From the NCBI GenBank assembly GCA_963582065.1, contig CAUZRQ010000018.1, positions 5,035 through 69,034 on the forward strand: 64,000 nucleotides of DNA, written 5' to 3'. Source of the stretch: UBA8437 sp963582065. GTDB taxonomy: Bacteria; Planctomycetota; Planctomycetia; Planctomycetales; Planctomycetaceae. This document shows positions 53,317-61,089 of this stretch, piece by piece (positions within the stretch are counted from its first letter, which is position 1; each line of letters starts with the position of its first letter). The notes beneath the pieces are model-generated. The model was given only the letters and a program-made list of their open reading frames with translations. It searched no databases and was not told the origin of the DNA. The position numbers were made by a program, and so were the translations under genes.

Positions 53317-54009
53317 ATGTCCACGCGCTCACTCCGTTTTCGGATCGCCTGCGAAGCCGCCCGGTTGCTGGCGGTTCGTCGCGAGAGTGATTTCTTCGGG
53401 GCCAGGCGGGCGGCCGCCCGGGCGATCTGTGGAGGTTGGGCCCGGTCGGGAGATCTGCCGACCGATCTGGAGATCCGCGAGGCGTTGCAAAGGCTGGTGC
53501 CAGTCGAGACGCTCGAGGAGGGGGCATCGGATTCCTCGGAGCGATTTGCAGCGTTCTGGTCGTTGCTGGAACCGCTCGAGTCGATTCACCAGCCGCGGAA
53601 CAGCCATCCCGAAGGGGATGTGCTTTACCACAGCCTGCAGGTCTACGAACTGATCCGTCAGCTGCGGCCCTACGATGTTGATCTGCAGTTGGCGGCCCTG
53701 TTGCACGATGTGGGCAAGGGCATCGATCCGGCCGACCATGTCGCGGCCGGCCTGGCCGTTCTCAACGGTCTGATCAGCGAACGAACAGCCTGGCTGATCG
53801 AACATCATCTCGAGGCCCGCCGCCGCCGCGAGGGGACCCTGGGAGTGCGGGCGGCCAGGCGGTTGCGGAACCACGAGTGTTATGAGGAACTGGACCTGTT
53901 GTGCGAGTGCGACCGCGATGGTCGAGTGCCCGGGGCAATCGTCCCCGAACTCGACGAGGCACTGGAGGCCATCCACCAACTGGAAGAATCGATGGGAGAG
54001 TTGCCGTGA
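53317..54009 (+). CDS. HD-domain phosphohydrolase-like protein
   Basis: A 230-aa protein with an HD fold: H105 in YHSLQVYELI, H130-D131 in ALLHDVGKG, H141, and H163 in LIEHHLEARR. This is the set of metal ligands of HD hydrolases, similar to the HD module of bacterial tRNA nucleotidyltransferases. The N-terminal 95 residues are helical with no motif I recognise. The GTGA at its end overlaps the start of the next gene. Confidence 0.8.
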   Translation: MSTRSLRFRIACEAARLLAVRRESDFFGARRAAARAICGGWARSGDLPTDLEIREALQRLVPVETLEEGASDSSERFAAFWSLLEPLESIHQPRNSHPEGDVLYHSLQVYELIRQLRPYDVDLQLAALLHDVGKGIDPADHVAAGLAVLNGLISERTAWLIEHHLEARRRREGTLGVRAARRLRNHECYEELDLLCECDRDGRVPGAIVPELDEALEAIHQLEESMGELP

Positions 54010-56048
54010 GAGACCGACGAGTGAAACGGTGCCCGGGACGGATGGTCGCCGGTGGGCTGGTGCTGTTGACCGCCGTCAGCCTCAGCGGTCGGTTGCCGGC
54101 GGCTGAAGACGCTCGGCTGGCAGCCCGTATCAAGCCGTTGGTCTCGCGCCACAAGGGGCAGGTGGCGGTCCTTGTCAAGCACCTGAAATCGGGACGTTCG
54201 TTTGCCTGGAAACCTGATCGTCCGATGCCGACGGCCAGCCTGATCAAGCTGGCCGTAATGGTCGAGGTCTACCGACAGGTCGAGACGGGCCGGGTCGATC
54301 TCGATGACCGGTTGAAACTCGACGAGGACGACAAGGTGCCCGGGTCGGGGTTGTTGCGGAAGTATTTCACCTCCGGATCACGGCTGACGCTTCGAGATTC
54401 CGTCCGACTGATGATCGCCGTCTCCGACAACACCGCCACCAACCTGGTGCTGGATCACATCGGCCTGAAGTCGACCAACCGCACAATGTCCAGGCTGGGT
54501 CACCTCAACACTCGCATCCACGCCAAGGTCTTTCGCCGTGACACGTCGATCGATCCCGAGCGGAGTCAGCAGTTCGGGCTGGGCAGCACCACGGCGTCCG
54601 AGATGGTGGCACTGCTGGAGGCGATTCACCAGGGTCAACTGGTCAGCGCATCGGCCTCGCGGCAGATGCTCGAACATCTCAAGGCGTGTGAGAGTACCGA
54701 GAGGATCCCACGGTTCCTGCCGCCGGGCACCGTGGTGGCTCACAAGACCGGTTCGGTGTCACAGGTGCGAACTGATGCGGGGGTCGTCGATTCGCCTGCG
54801 GGGGCAATCGCCGTCTGCGTTCTCACTTCCGAGAACGAGGACCGTACCTACGGGCCGTCCAATGCCGCCGGTCGCCTGATCGCCGACATTTCGAGGGAGG
54901 CCTTTCTGCATTTCAATCCCCGCCCCACGCCGAAGGCGGCGGTCACGCTTGAAGCCGGGGCCAGCGGATGGCTGGTCGAGTCCCTGCAGAGGACGCTCAA
55001 CGCGCGGCTTGATCCTTCTTCCCGGTTGTCGATCGACGGCGAATTCGGTCCGGCGACCACCCGGGCGGTCAAGGTGTTCCAGGCAGCCGGCAAGATCCCG
55101 GTGACCGGCCGTGTCGGGCCGAAGACCTGGCAGGCACTGGGGGCGTTGTTGACGTCCGATCCACCCGTCCCCGACCCGTCGGTGGTCAACAAGGAGAAAC
55201 TCGATCGCGATCCTCTCGATCCGCTCGACGGACCCCCGCATGTCACATGTCATGCGTGGGCGATTGCGAATGCGGAGACCGGCGAGGTGCTGTGGCAGCA
55301 CGATGCCGAGCGGAAGCTGCATTTTGCCAGCACGACGAAAATCATGACCGCCTTCGTCGTGCTGCAACTGGCCGAAGCCGATCCGGCCGTTCTGGACCAG
55401 CAGGTCGTCTTCAGCGAGCGTGCCGATCGCACGGGTGGCTCGTCGGCACAGGTCCGGGCCGGCGAACGGCTTCCGGTCGGTGAATTGCTCTACGGGCTGA
55501 TGCTCCCTTCCGGCAACGACGCCTCGGTGGCACTGGGCGAGCACTTCGGCAAACGGTTCCGGCCGGCCACGGACGACACGCCCGAACGGGCGGCCGATCC
55601 ACTCTGGCGGTTCGTGGCTGAAATGAACCGGACGACAGCGCGGCTGGGAATGACCGCAACGCACTACGAGAACACCCACGGATTGACCGCGGAAACGCAT
55701 CTCTCGACGGCGGCCGATCTGCTGAAGCTGGCCCGGGCGGGCTGGAAGATGAAGCGGTTCCGCCACTACGTCGGCACACGGCAACACGGTTGCCGCCTGG
55801 TCGGGCCAGGCGGGCGGCAGCGCAACGTCGTTTGGCGAAACACCAACCGGCTGCTGCCGACCGACGGCTACGACGGCATCAAGACCGGCACGACGTCGGC
55901 CGCCGGGTCCTGCCTGGTGTCGACGGGTCGACGAGGCAAGGACCGGTTGTTCGTGGTGGTGCTGGGGGCGGCGGCGTCAGCAGCGCGGTACACCGATTCG
56001 CGGAACCTGTACCGATGGGCCTGGATCCAGCGGGGCCACAAGAAGTGA
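54006..56048 (+). CDS. Fusion of class A beta-lactamase-like, peptidoglycan-binding and D-Ala-D-Ala carboxypeptidase domains
   Basis: A 680-aa exported protein starting with GTG inside the preceding stop. The leader is about residues 13-33. Domain 1 (about 35-305) is a beta-lactamase2-type fold: Ser78-LI-Lys81, SDN (140-142) and KTG (247-249). The deacylating Glu166 motif ExxLN is not seen. Domain 2 (about 320-380) is a PG_binding_1 repeat (LSIDGEFGPATTRAVKVFQ). Domain 3 (about 412-680) is peptidase S11: Ser442-TT-Lys445, SGN (502-504) and KTG (626-628). Two acyl-serine catalytic centres on one peptidoglycan-binding chain suggest a periplasmic wall-remodelling enzyme. Confidence 0.87.
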   Translation: MRDRRVKRCPGRMVAGGLVLLTAVSLSGRLPAAEDARLAARIKPLVSRHKGQVAVLVKHLKSGRSFAWKPDRPMPTASLIKLAVMVEVYRQVETGRVDLDDRLKLDEDDKVPGSGLLRKYFTSGSRLTLRDSVRLMIAVSDNTATNLVLDHIGLKSTNRTMSRLGHLNTRIHAKVFRRDTSIDPERSQQFGLGSTTASEMVALLEAIHQGQLVSASASRQMLEHLKACESTERIPRFLPPGTVVAHKTGSVSQVRTDAGVVDSPAGAIAVCVLTSENEDRTYGPSNAAGRLIADISREAFLHFNPRPTPKAAVTLEAGASGWLVESLQRTLNARLDPSSRLSIDGEFGPATTRAVKVFQAAGKIPVTGRVGPKTWQALGALLTSDPPVPDPSVVNKEKLDRDPLDPLDGPPHVTCHAWAIANAETGEVLWQHDAERKLHFASTTKIMTAFVVLQLAEADPAVLDQQVVFSERADRTGGSSAQVRAGERLPVGELLYGLMLPSGNDASVALGEHFGKRFRPATDDTPERAADPLWRFVAEMNRTTARLGMTATHYENTHGLTAETHLSTAADLLKLARAGWKMKRFRHYVGTRQHGCRLVGPGGRQRNVVWRNTNRLLPTDGYDGIKTGTTSAAGSCLVSTGRRGKDRLFVVVLGAAASAARYTDSRNLYRWAWIQRGHKK

Positions 56049-56062
56049 ACCACAGTGGCGGT

Positions 56063-57262
56063 TCAGCCACCCAGTTCCTCGCCGATCCGTCGAGTCAGCT
56101 CCGGTGCCTGGTTTTCCGAAATGCACAGCGGATTGATCACGAGGGTTCCCTGGGCCAGTCGTCCGTGGCCCACGTAGACCGGCGGCGTTCCATTGCGGAG
56201 GCTCCGGCAGACATCGAATGCCGTTCGGCCCAGTGCGTCCTCGTCGATCGCGATCGCCAGTGTTGGTGAGCGTTCCGCTTCGATGGATCCTTCGATCGTG
56301 CAGGTGGCCGGTCGACCCGACAATCCGGCGGCAATGGTCTCCAGCCGCGCGTGCTGTTCGGACCATTCGGTGTCGTAGGCACCCGAGGAGAACAGTTCCA
56401 GGGCCGTCATCAGGGCGAGAACTTCCTCCTTGGAGACCTTCAGGATGCGGCCGATGCCGTGGCGGGGCAGACCGTCGAGTTGGTCGCGGTCGACCAGCTC
56501 CGGGGGGGGGTCCCACAGGTTGAGATGATCGTCCATGTCCAGCATCTGGATGGCGGCCGAGGCAACCAGGTCGCGGCGTCCGCAGAGGATGCCGGTCGAC
56601 TGGGGACCGCGGATCGCCTTGCCGCCGCTGAATCCGACCAGGTCGGCGCCCAGGGCGGTGATCTCGGTCAGGTTTCGCTTGGGGGGCAGTTCACCGGCCG
56701 CGTCGACCAGCACCGGCAAACCGTGCCGGTGGGCTCGCTCGATCACCTCGGCCAGGGGCGGTTGCGAATCGTGGCCGTAGCCGTAGAAGACCCCGGCGGT
56801 GTTCTCGTTGAACGCCGCCTCGTACTCCCAGGCCTCGGTCCGTCGGACGCCCGCGTTGGAGACGATTTCGTTGAAGCCGACCTCGACGAACCTCGCTCCG
56901 GCGGCGCGGACTGCATGGTCGTAACCGCTGCGCTGTTCGCGGGCGATGACGAATTCGCAGGGGAAGTCGTCGCAGTGCGGCAGTCGTTCGATCCGACCCA
57001 GGTCGTAACCGCAGAGGATCGCTGCGGCCCCCAGTGTCAGCGACGCGGCCGAGCCGGCGGTGACCAGTCCCGCTTCGGTGCCCGTCAACTCGGCGATCCG
57101 TCGCCCGGCAGCCGCCTGCAACTGTTCCAGGGGAACCCACTGGGTGGCCCCCTCGCAGAAGGCCTCGAGCACCGCGGCGGGCATCGGGGCGCCACCCAGG
57201 CGGGTGACGGCGCCCGTGGCGTTGATGATCGGGGTCAGGCCGAGATCTTCGTAACTCGTCAT
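56063..57262 (-). CDS. SelA/DgaE-like PLP-dependent enzyme
   Basis: A 399-aa fold-type I PLP enzyme of the selenocysteine synthase-like family. IINATGAVTRLGGAPMP is the characteristic start. VLVDAAGELP carries Asp187, and Lys215 in GFSGGKAIRGPQSTG binds PLP. The family includes SelA and sugar-acid lyases such as DgaE; no sel genes or TGA-read-through gene are evident, so a lyase or aminotransferase on a small substrate is more likely. It ends 14 bp from the convergent fusion gene. Confidence 0.82.
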   Translation of the reverse strand: MTSYEDLGLTPIINATGAVTRLGGAPMPAAVLEAFCEGATQWVPLEQLQAAAGRRIAELTGTEAGLVTAGSAASLTLGAAAILCGYDLGRIERLPHCDDFPCEFVIAREQRSGYDHAVRAAGARFVEVGFNEIVSNAGVRRTEAWEYEAAFNENTAGVFYGYGHDSQPPLAEVIERAHRHGLPVLVDAAGELPPKRNLTEITALGADLVGFSGGKAIRGPQSTGILCGRRDLVASAAIQMLDMDDHLNLWDPPPELVDRDQLDGLPRHGIGRILKVSKEEVLALMTALELFSSGAYDTEWSEQHARLETIAAGLSGRPATCTIEGSIEAERSPTLAIAIDEDALGRTAFDVCRSLRNGTPPVYVGHGRLAQGTLVINPLCISENQAPELTRRIGEELGG

Positions 57263-57335
57263 CGTCTGGGCGGTTCCGGCTGCGGGGTGTCTTCGAGTGG
57301 ATGCATGATCGATGAGACGCCGTGTCGATGGCGGG

Positions 57336-59282
57336 CTAGTTGCCCGGAGCCTTGGACTTGGGCGCCAGCCGGTCGCCGACGGTGACCTTCAGTCCGGAAA
57401 TTCCGCCACCGAACCGCTTGCGTGGCGACTGGCTGTCGACTGGGTTTCCGTTGTCGTGACCGATGCAGAGTCCCTCCTGGGGATGCTTGCCGAGAACACC
57501 GACTGGCTTGGCCGTGACGGCATCTCCTCCGTTGACCTGCAGACCGAGTCCGGCACGGGTCAGCGAGGCACGGAGCCTGGTGTTCGGCCTGTCGGGCAGG
57601 TCGGTCGTCAGCCGCTGGATCGAGTTGTTCCCGAATCGGACCGCCCAGGTGATTCGCCGGTTCTTGATGTAGAGCGAATAGCCGACGGCCGAGCCGCCGT
57701 GTGCGATGAGGACACCGTCGGAGCCACGGGGTTCGACGGTGACATCGATGTGGAAGGCCTTGCCGGCGATCCGCGGAGCCGATTGTGAGGGGTAGCTGTC
57801 GCCCGGCTTGACCTTCTGCCAGGCGATCGGCTTGCCGGGCCTGGTCGGCGTTCGACGACGGGTTCGCGAGGGGAACAGTGTCACGGGGTTCTTGACCTGG
57901 CCGGCCGGTCGCACTCCCGGTCCCGGCCGGCCACTGCCGATATCGGCTCGCATCGCCGCCACCAGCTTCTGCAGCCGGGCCACCACGTCGGGATGTTCGG
58001 CGGCCACGTTGGTCTTTTCGCCGATTTCCTCGTCCAGGTTGTAGAGCCGCGGCCCGTCGATGTTCAGGTCGGCCGGTTTCTGGCGGATCCCCATTCCCAG
58101 GCTCTGCTTCATCACGGCCAGTTTCCACGGGCCGGACCGGACGGCCTTCAACCGTGTGCCCTGGTAGTAGAACCAGTGATCACGCGGTGAGGTCTTCGAC
58201 CGGCCGGTCAGCATTGGCGAGATGTCGATGCCGTCGATTCGTCGTTTTCCCTTGGCCTTGGCAAGATCGCCCCCGGCCAGGCGGACCAGCGTGGGCAGCA
58301 CGTCGGTGGTGCCGGCGATGCCGTCGTGGCTGGTTCCGGGGCGGACGGTTCCCGGCCACCATGCGATCGTGGGCACCCGGACGCCACCCTCCAGCGTGCA
58401 GCCCTTGCTTCCTCGCAGCGGCCCGGCCACACCCCCGGCCTTGCCCTTCGAGGCCCACGGTCCGTTGTCGCTGGTGAACAGGACCAGGGTGCTGCGGTCG
58501 AGCTTGAGTTGTCTGAGTGTCTCGAGCACCCGCCCGACGCTCCAGTCGACCTCCTCGACCCAGTCACCATAGGTGCCGTTGTTGGACTTTCCGGCGAAGT
58601 CGGTGTGCGGGAACAGCGGGACGTGCATCGCGGTGTGGGGCAGGTACAGCAAGAAGCGGCGATCGCGGTTTCGGGTGATGAACCGGACGGCCTCCTCGGT
58701 GTAGGCCCGGGTGATCCTGCGTTGTCCTTCGTTCTCGAGCAGTTCGGCCACCTTCTCGTCCCGCATCAACGGGTGCACCGAGCGGCCGTCTTCGAGAGTC
58801 GGGCGGCCCATGTCGTTGGAGTAGGGGATGCCGAAATAGCCGTCGAAGCCCTGGCGGGTGGGCAAAAAGACCCGCTGGTCACCCAGGTGCCACTTGCCGA
58901 CGCACATCGTGGCGTAGCCCAGCCGCTGCAGGTGATCGGCGACGGTCTGTTCGTCGGGATGCAGGCCACGGGGTCCGGCGGGAAAGAAGACACCGGGGAC
59001 CGAGACCCGCGGTGCGTAGCAGCCGGTCAGCAACTGGGCCCGGGAAGCCGAGCAGACCGGGGCGGCGTAGAAGCTGGTCAGCTTCATGCCCTCGGAGGCC
59101 ATGCGGTCCAGTTGTGGAGTGCGATTGAGCTTCGAGCCGAAGGGCCCGATGTCGCCGTATCCCATGTCGTCAATGAAGATGACGACGAAGTTGGGTGTTG
59201 AGTTCGAGGGCGGTTCGGCAGCCGGGGCCGACGTCGCGAACACCGGCAGCAACAGCACCGTCAGCCGGAGAACAACTCTCAT
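57336..59282 (-). CDS. Sulfatase with C-terminal concanavalin-like domain
   Basis: A 648-aa exported arylsulfatase-type enzyme. Signal peptide about 1-22. Metal-binding Asp38-Asp39 in FIDDMGYGD; the formylglycine site is C77-S-A-S-R81 (CxAxR rather than CxPxR); GYATMCVGKWHLG and FTSDNGPWASKG complete the active site. The last about 150 residues form a beta-sandwich (PRIAGKAFHIDVTVEP, ITWAVRFGNNSIQRL) that may bind substrate or wall. Likely cleaves sulfated polysaccharides. The start is the ATG before the leader. It lies 31 bp downstream of a DUF1501 gene. Confidence 0.93.
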   Translation of the reverse strand: MRVVLRLTVLLLPVFATSAPAAEPPSNSTPNFVVIFIDDMGYGDIGPFGSKLNRTPQLDRMASEGMKLTSFYAAPVCSASRAQLLTGCYAPRVSVPGVFFPAGPRGLHPDEQTVADHLQRLGYATMCVGKWHLGDQRVFLPTRQGFDGYFGIPYSNDMGRPTLEDGRSVHPLMRDEKVAELLENEGQRRITRAYTEEAVRFITRNRDRRFLLYLPHTAMHVPLFPHTDFAGKSNNGTYGDWVEEVDWSVGRVLETLRQLKLDRSTLVLFTSDNGPWASKGKAGGVAGPLRGSKGCTLEGGVRVPTIAWWPGTVRPGTSHDGIAGTTDVLPTLVRLAGGDLAKAKGKRRIDGIDISPMLTGRSKTSPRDHWFYYQGTRLKAVRSGPWKLAVMKQSLGMGIRQKPADLNIDGPRLYNLDEEIGEKTNVAAEHPDVVARLQKLVAAMRADIGSGRPGPGVRPAGQVKNPVTLFPSRTRRRTPTRPGKPIAWQKVKPGDSYPSQSAPRIAGKAFHIDVTVEPRGSDGVLIAHGGSAVGYSLYIKNRRITWAVRFGNNSIQRLTTDLPDRPNTRLRASLTRAGLGLQVNGGDAVTAKPVGVLGKHPQEGLCIGHDNGNPVDSQSPRKRFGGGISGLKVTVGDRLAPKSKAPGN

Positions 59283-59313
59283 CGAAGATCCTCGCTGGGA
59301 CCAGCCCGGGGTG

Positions 59314-60702
59314 TCATGCGAGCAGACCGTCGATGACCCGTCCGGGCGAGAGCGGGATCGGCTGGCCGCGGCGGTTCTGGATGTGTTGATCGGGCCGGAT
59401 GCCCAGGCAATGGAACATCGTGGCTCCCAGGTCCCAGGGACCGACGGGATAGAGCGTGGGGTAGGATGCGTGTCGGCTCGAGGCGCCGAAGACCGTGCCG
59501 GGCCTGGTGCCGCCGCCGGCGAGCACGACCGAGTAGCAGTCGGGCCAGTGGTCACGGCCGGCGTCCTTGTTGATCCAGGGCGTTCGGCCGAATTCGCCGA
59601 CGCAGACGACCAGGGTCGTCTCGAGCAGGCCGCGGTTCTTGAGATCGGCCAGGAAGGTCGAGAGGCCCCGGTCGAAGGGAGGTAGCAGGTTCTTGAGGCG
59701 GGGGTAGTTCTTGGCGTGAGTGTCCCACTGGTCACGGTTCTGCTTGGCCCAGTTGACGGTGATCAGCGGCACCCCGACCTCGACCAGCCGACGCGAGAGC
59801 AGCAGTGTCTGTCCGAAGCGGTGGCGGCCGTAGCGGTCGCGGAGCGAGTCGGGCTCGGTGTCCAACCGGAAGGCGGCCCGGGTGCGGGCCGAGCCGAGCA
59901 GGCCGAAGGCACGCTGGTAGAGGCTGTCGACTCCGGTGACCTGTCGCACCGGCTCGACCCGACGCCCGTCGCGATCGAAGGACTGCAGCAGCTTGTGCCG
60001 TCGCTGCAGCCGATCGGTTGGCAGTTCGGCGGGCGAATTGAGACTGCTGACGCGAAAATCGGCAGCACCGGGATCGGCGGCAATCCGAAAGGGCTCGTAG
60101 GTCAGGCCCAGGAACCCGGCGTTCTGGCCGGCGATCGGGGGGCGGTTGCCCTGGTGCATGACCGGTCCCAGGATGATGGAATCGGGAACCGGGTTGGGGT
60201 TGTGGCCCAGTCGCGAAACCAGTGCCCCGTAGGTGGGAAAGTCCTCGGGGCGGACCGGGGTGTTGGTGCCCGGCAGGGGATGGGCGTGGCCGGTCAGGGC
60301 GGCGTAGGCGGCCGAACCGTGTTCGAAGTCGCGGTGGGTCATGCTGCGGACGACCGTCAGCAGGTTGGTGACACCGGCCATGTGGGGCAGGTGTTCGCCG
60401 ATGTCGATGCCCGGGACACGGGTGGCGATCGGCCGGAACTCGCTCCGCAGCGAAGACGGCGCGTCGGGCTTCATGTCCCAGGTGTCCTGCTGAGACGGAC
60501 CACCCCAGAGGAAGATCAGCACGCAACTCTTGGCCTGGCCGAACCCGGCCGCGTCGGTTGTCGGATTCGACTCCCCGGCGGCCAGCATCCCCGGCCAGGA
60601 GAGTCCCAGCAGGCTGCAGCCGCCGACCTCCAGCAACGCACGACGACGGGTCGTGGCGCGGCCGTCCGAGAGCGAGGCGGGAAGTGAGTCGAAGGAGATC
60701 AT
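59314..60702 (-). CDS. DUF1501 family Tat-exported protein
   Basis: A 462-aa DUF1501 protein with the leader TTRRRALLEVGGCSLLGLSW. Family blocks: VLIFLWGGPSQQDTWDMKP, EHGSAAYAALTGHAHP, VNWAKQNRDQWDTHAKN, GEFGRTPWINKDAGRDHWP and TMFHCLGIRPDQ. It is the upstream gene of the sulfatase, a common planctomycete pairing. The ATG at 60702 has AAGGAGATC just upstream. Its promoter must lie in or next to the retron RNA region. Confidence 0.9.
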   Translation of the reverse strand: MISFDSLPASLSDGRATTRRRALLEVGGCSLLGLSWPGMLAAGESNPTTDAAGFGQAKSCVLIFLWGGPSQQDTWDMKPDAPSSLRSEFRPIATRVPGIDIGEHLPHMAGVTNLLTVVRSMTHRDFEHGSAAYAALTGHAHPLPGTNTPVRPEDFPTYGALVSRLGHNPNPVPDSIILGPVMHQGNRPPIAGQNAGFLGLTYEPFRIAADPGAADFRVSSLNSPAELPTDRLQRRHKLLQSFDRDGRRVEPVRQVTGVDSLYQRAFGLLGSARTRAAFRLDTEPDSLRDRYGRHRFGQTLLLSRRLVEVGVPLITVNWAKQNRDQWDTHAKNYPRLKNLLPPFDRGLSTFLADLKNRGLLETTLVVCVGEFGRTPWINKDAGRDHWPDCYSVVLAGGGTRPGTVFGASSRHASYPTLYPVGPWDLGATMFHCLGIRPDQHIQNRRGQPIPLSPGRVIDGLLA

Positions 60703-60769
60703 GAGTCCACCGGGACCGATTCTAACACGGACCGGGGGCGATGACAGCGGGAGAAGCCGCTGGAAGAAA

Positions 60770-61047
60770 TGACTTGGGGTTCCCCGATTGCCTTACGTTC
60801 CGGAGCTTCGATGGTGGTCGAATTGCACCACCGGCCGCGAGGCGAGTAGGGTGGTGATTAGCCGCCGCCGGCGGCGCGCCACCCGTCGCGAGCCGTCTCG
60901 CGCGGCCGGTGGTGCAATTCGACCACCATCGGCGCGAAGGACGGCAAAAGTTGTCCCGGGGCGAAACGCCCAAGGAGGTTTCGTGGTGTCGAAAACGACA
61001 GTCAGCGAAACCAGAAAAGCTAAGGTCCCCGAAGGGACCCCAAGTCA
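60770..61047 (-). ncRNA. Putative retron msr-msd RNA downstream of the reverse transcriptase
   Basis: On the minus strand, starting 43 nt after the RT stop, the order of elements matches a retron RNA. The 5' a1 repeat TGACTTGGGGT (61047-61037) is complementary over 11 nt to the 3' a2 repeat ACCCCAAGTCA (60780-60770). A GGTCCC-TTCG-GGGACC hairpin (61039-61024) overlaps a1. It is followed at once by TTAGC (61023-61019), the usual sequence around the branching guanosine (here at 61020). Stem-loop 1 (61012-60977) has outer GGTTTCG/CGAAACC and inner TGTCG/CGACA; stem-loop 2 (60971-60959) is GGGCG/CGCCC. The long msd-like hairpin (60931-60809) then leads to a2. Known retrons usually place this RNA before the RT; no such structure fits upstream here, where the spacers are 33 and 90 nt. 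Confidence 0.72.
60809..60931. repeat. 31-bp perfect inverted repeat (msd-like hairpin)
   Basis: 60809-60839 and 60901-60931 are exact reverse complements over 31 bp. The 61-nt interior has a second hairpin: GGGTGG (60849-60854) with CCACCC (60879-60884), enclosing a GCCGCC/GGCGGC core. Each arm also holds an imperfect palindrome (GGTGGTCGAATTGCACCACC). Confidence 0.95.
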
Positions 61048-61089
61048 AATGTTTTGGCTGTTGTGGGGATCTGTCTCCCTGACGAACGC

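Noticed and set aside
60770..61047. Retron RNA read on the plus strand
   Set aside because: On the plus strand the first repeat is not followed by an AGC branch site and the UUCG loop becomes CGAA; only the minus strand, the same as the RT, gives the expected order.
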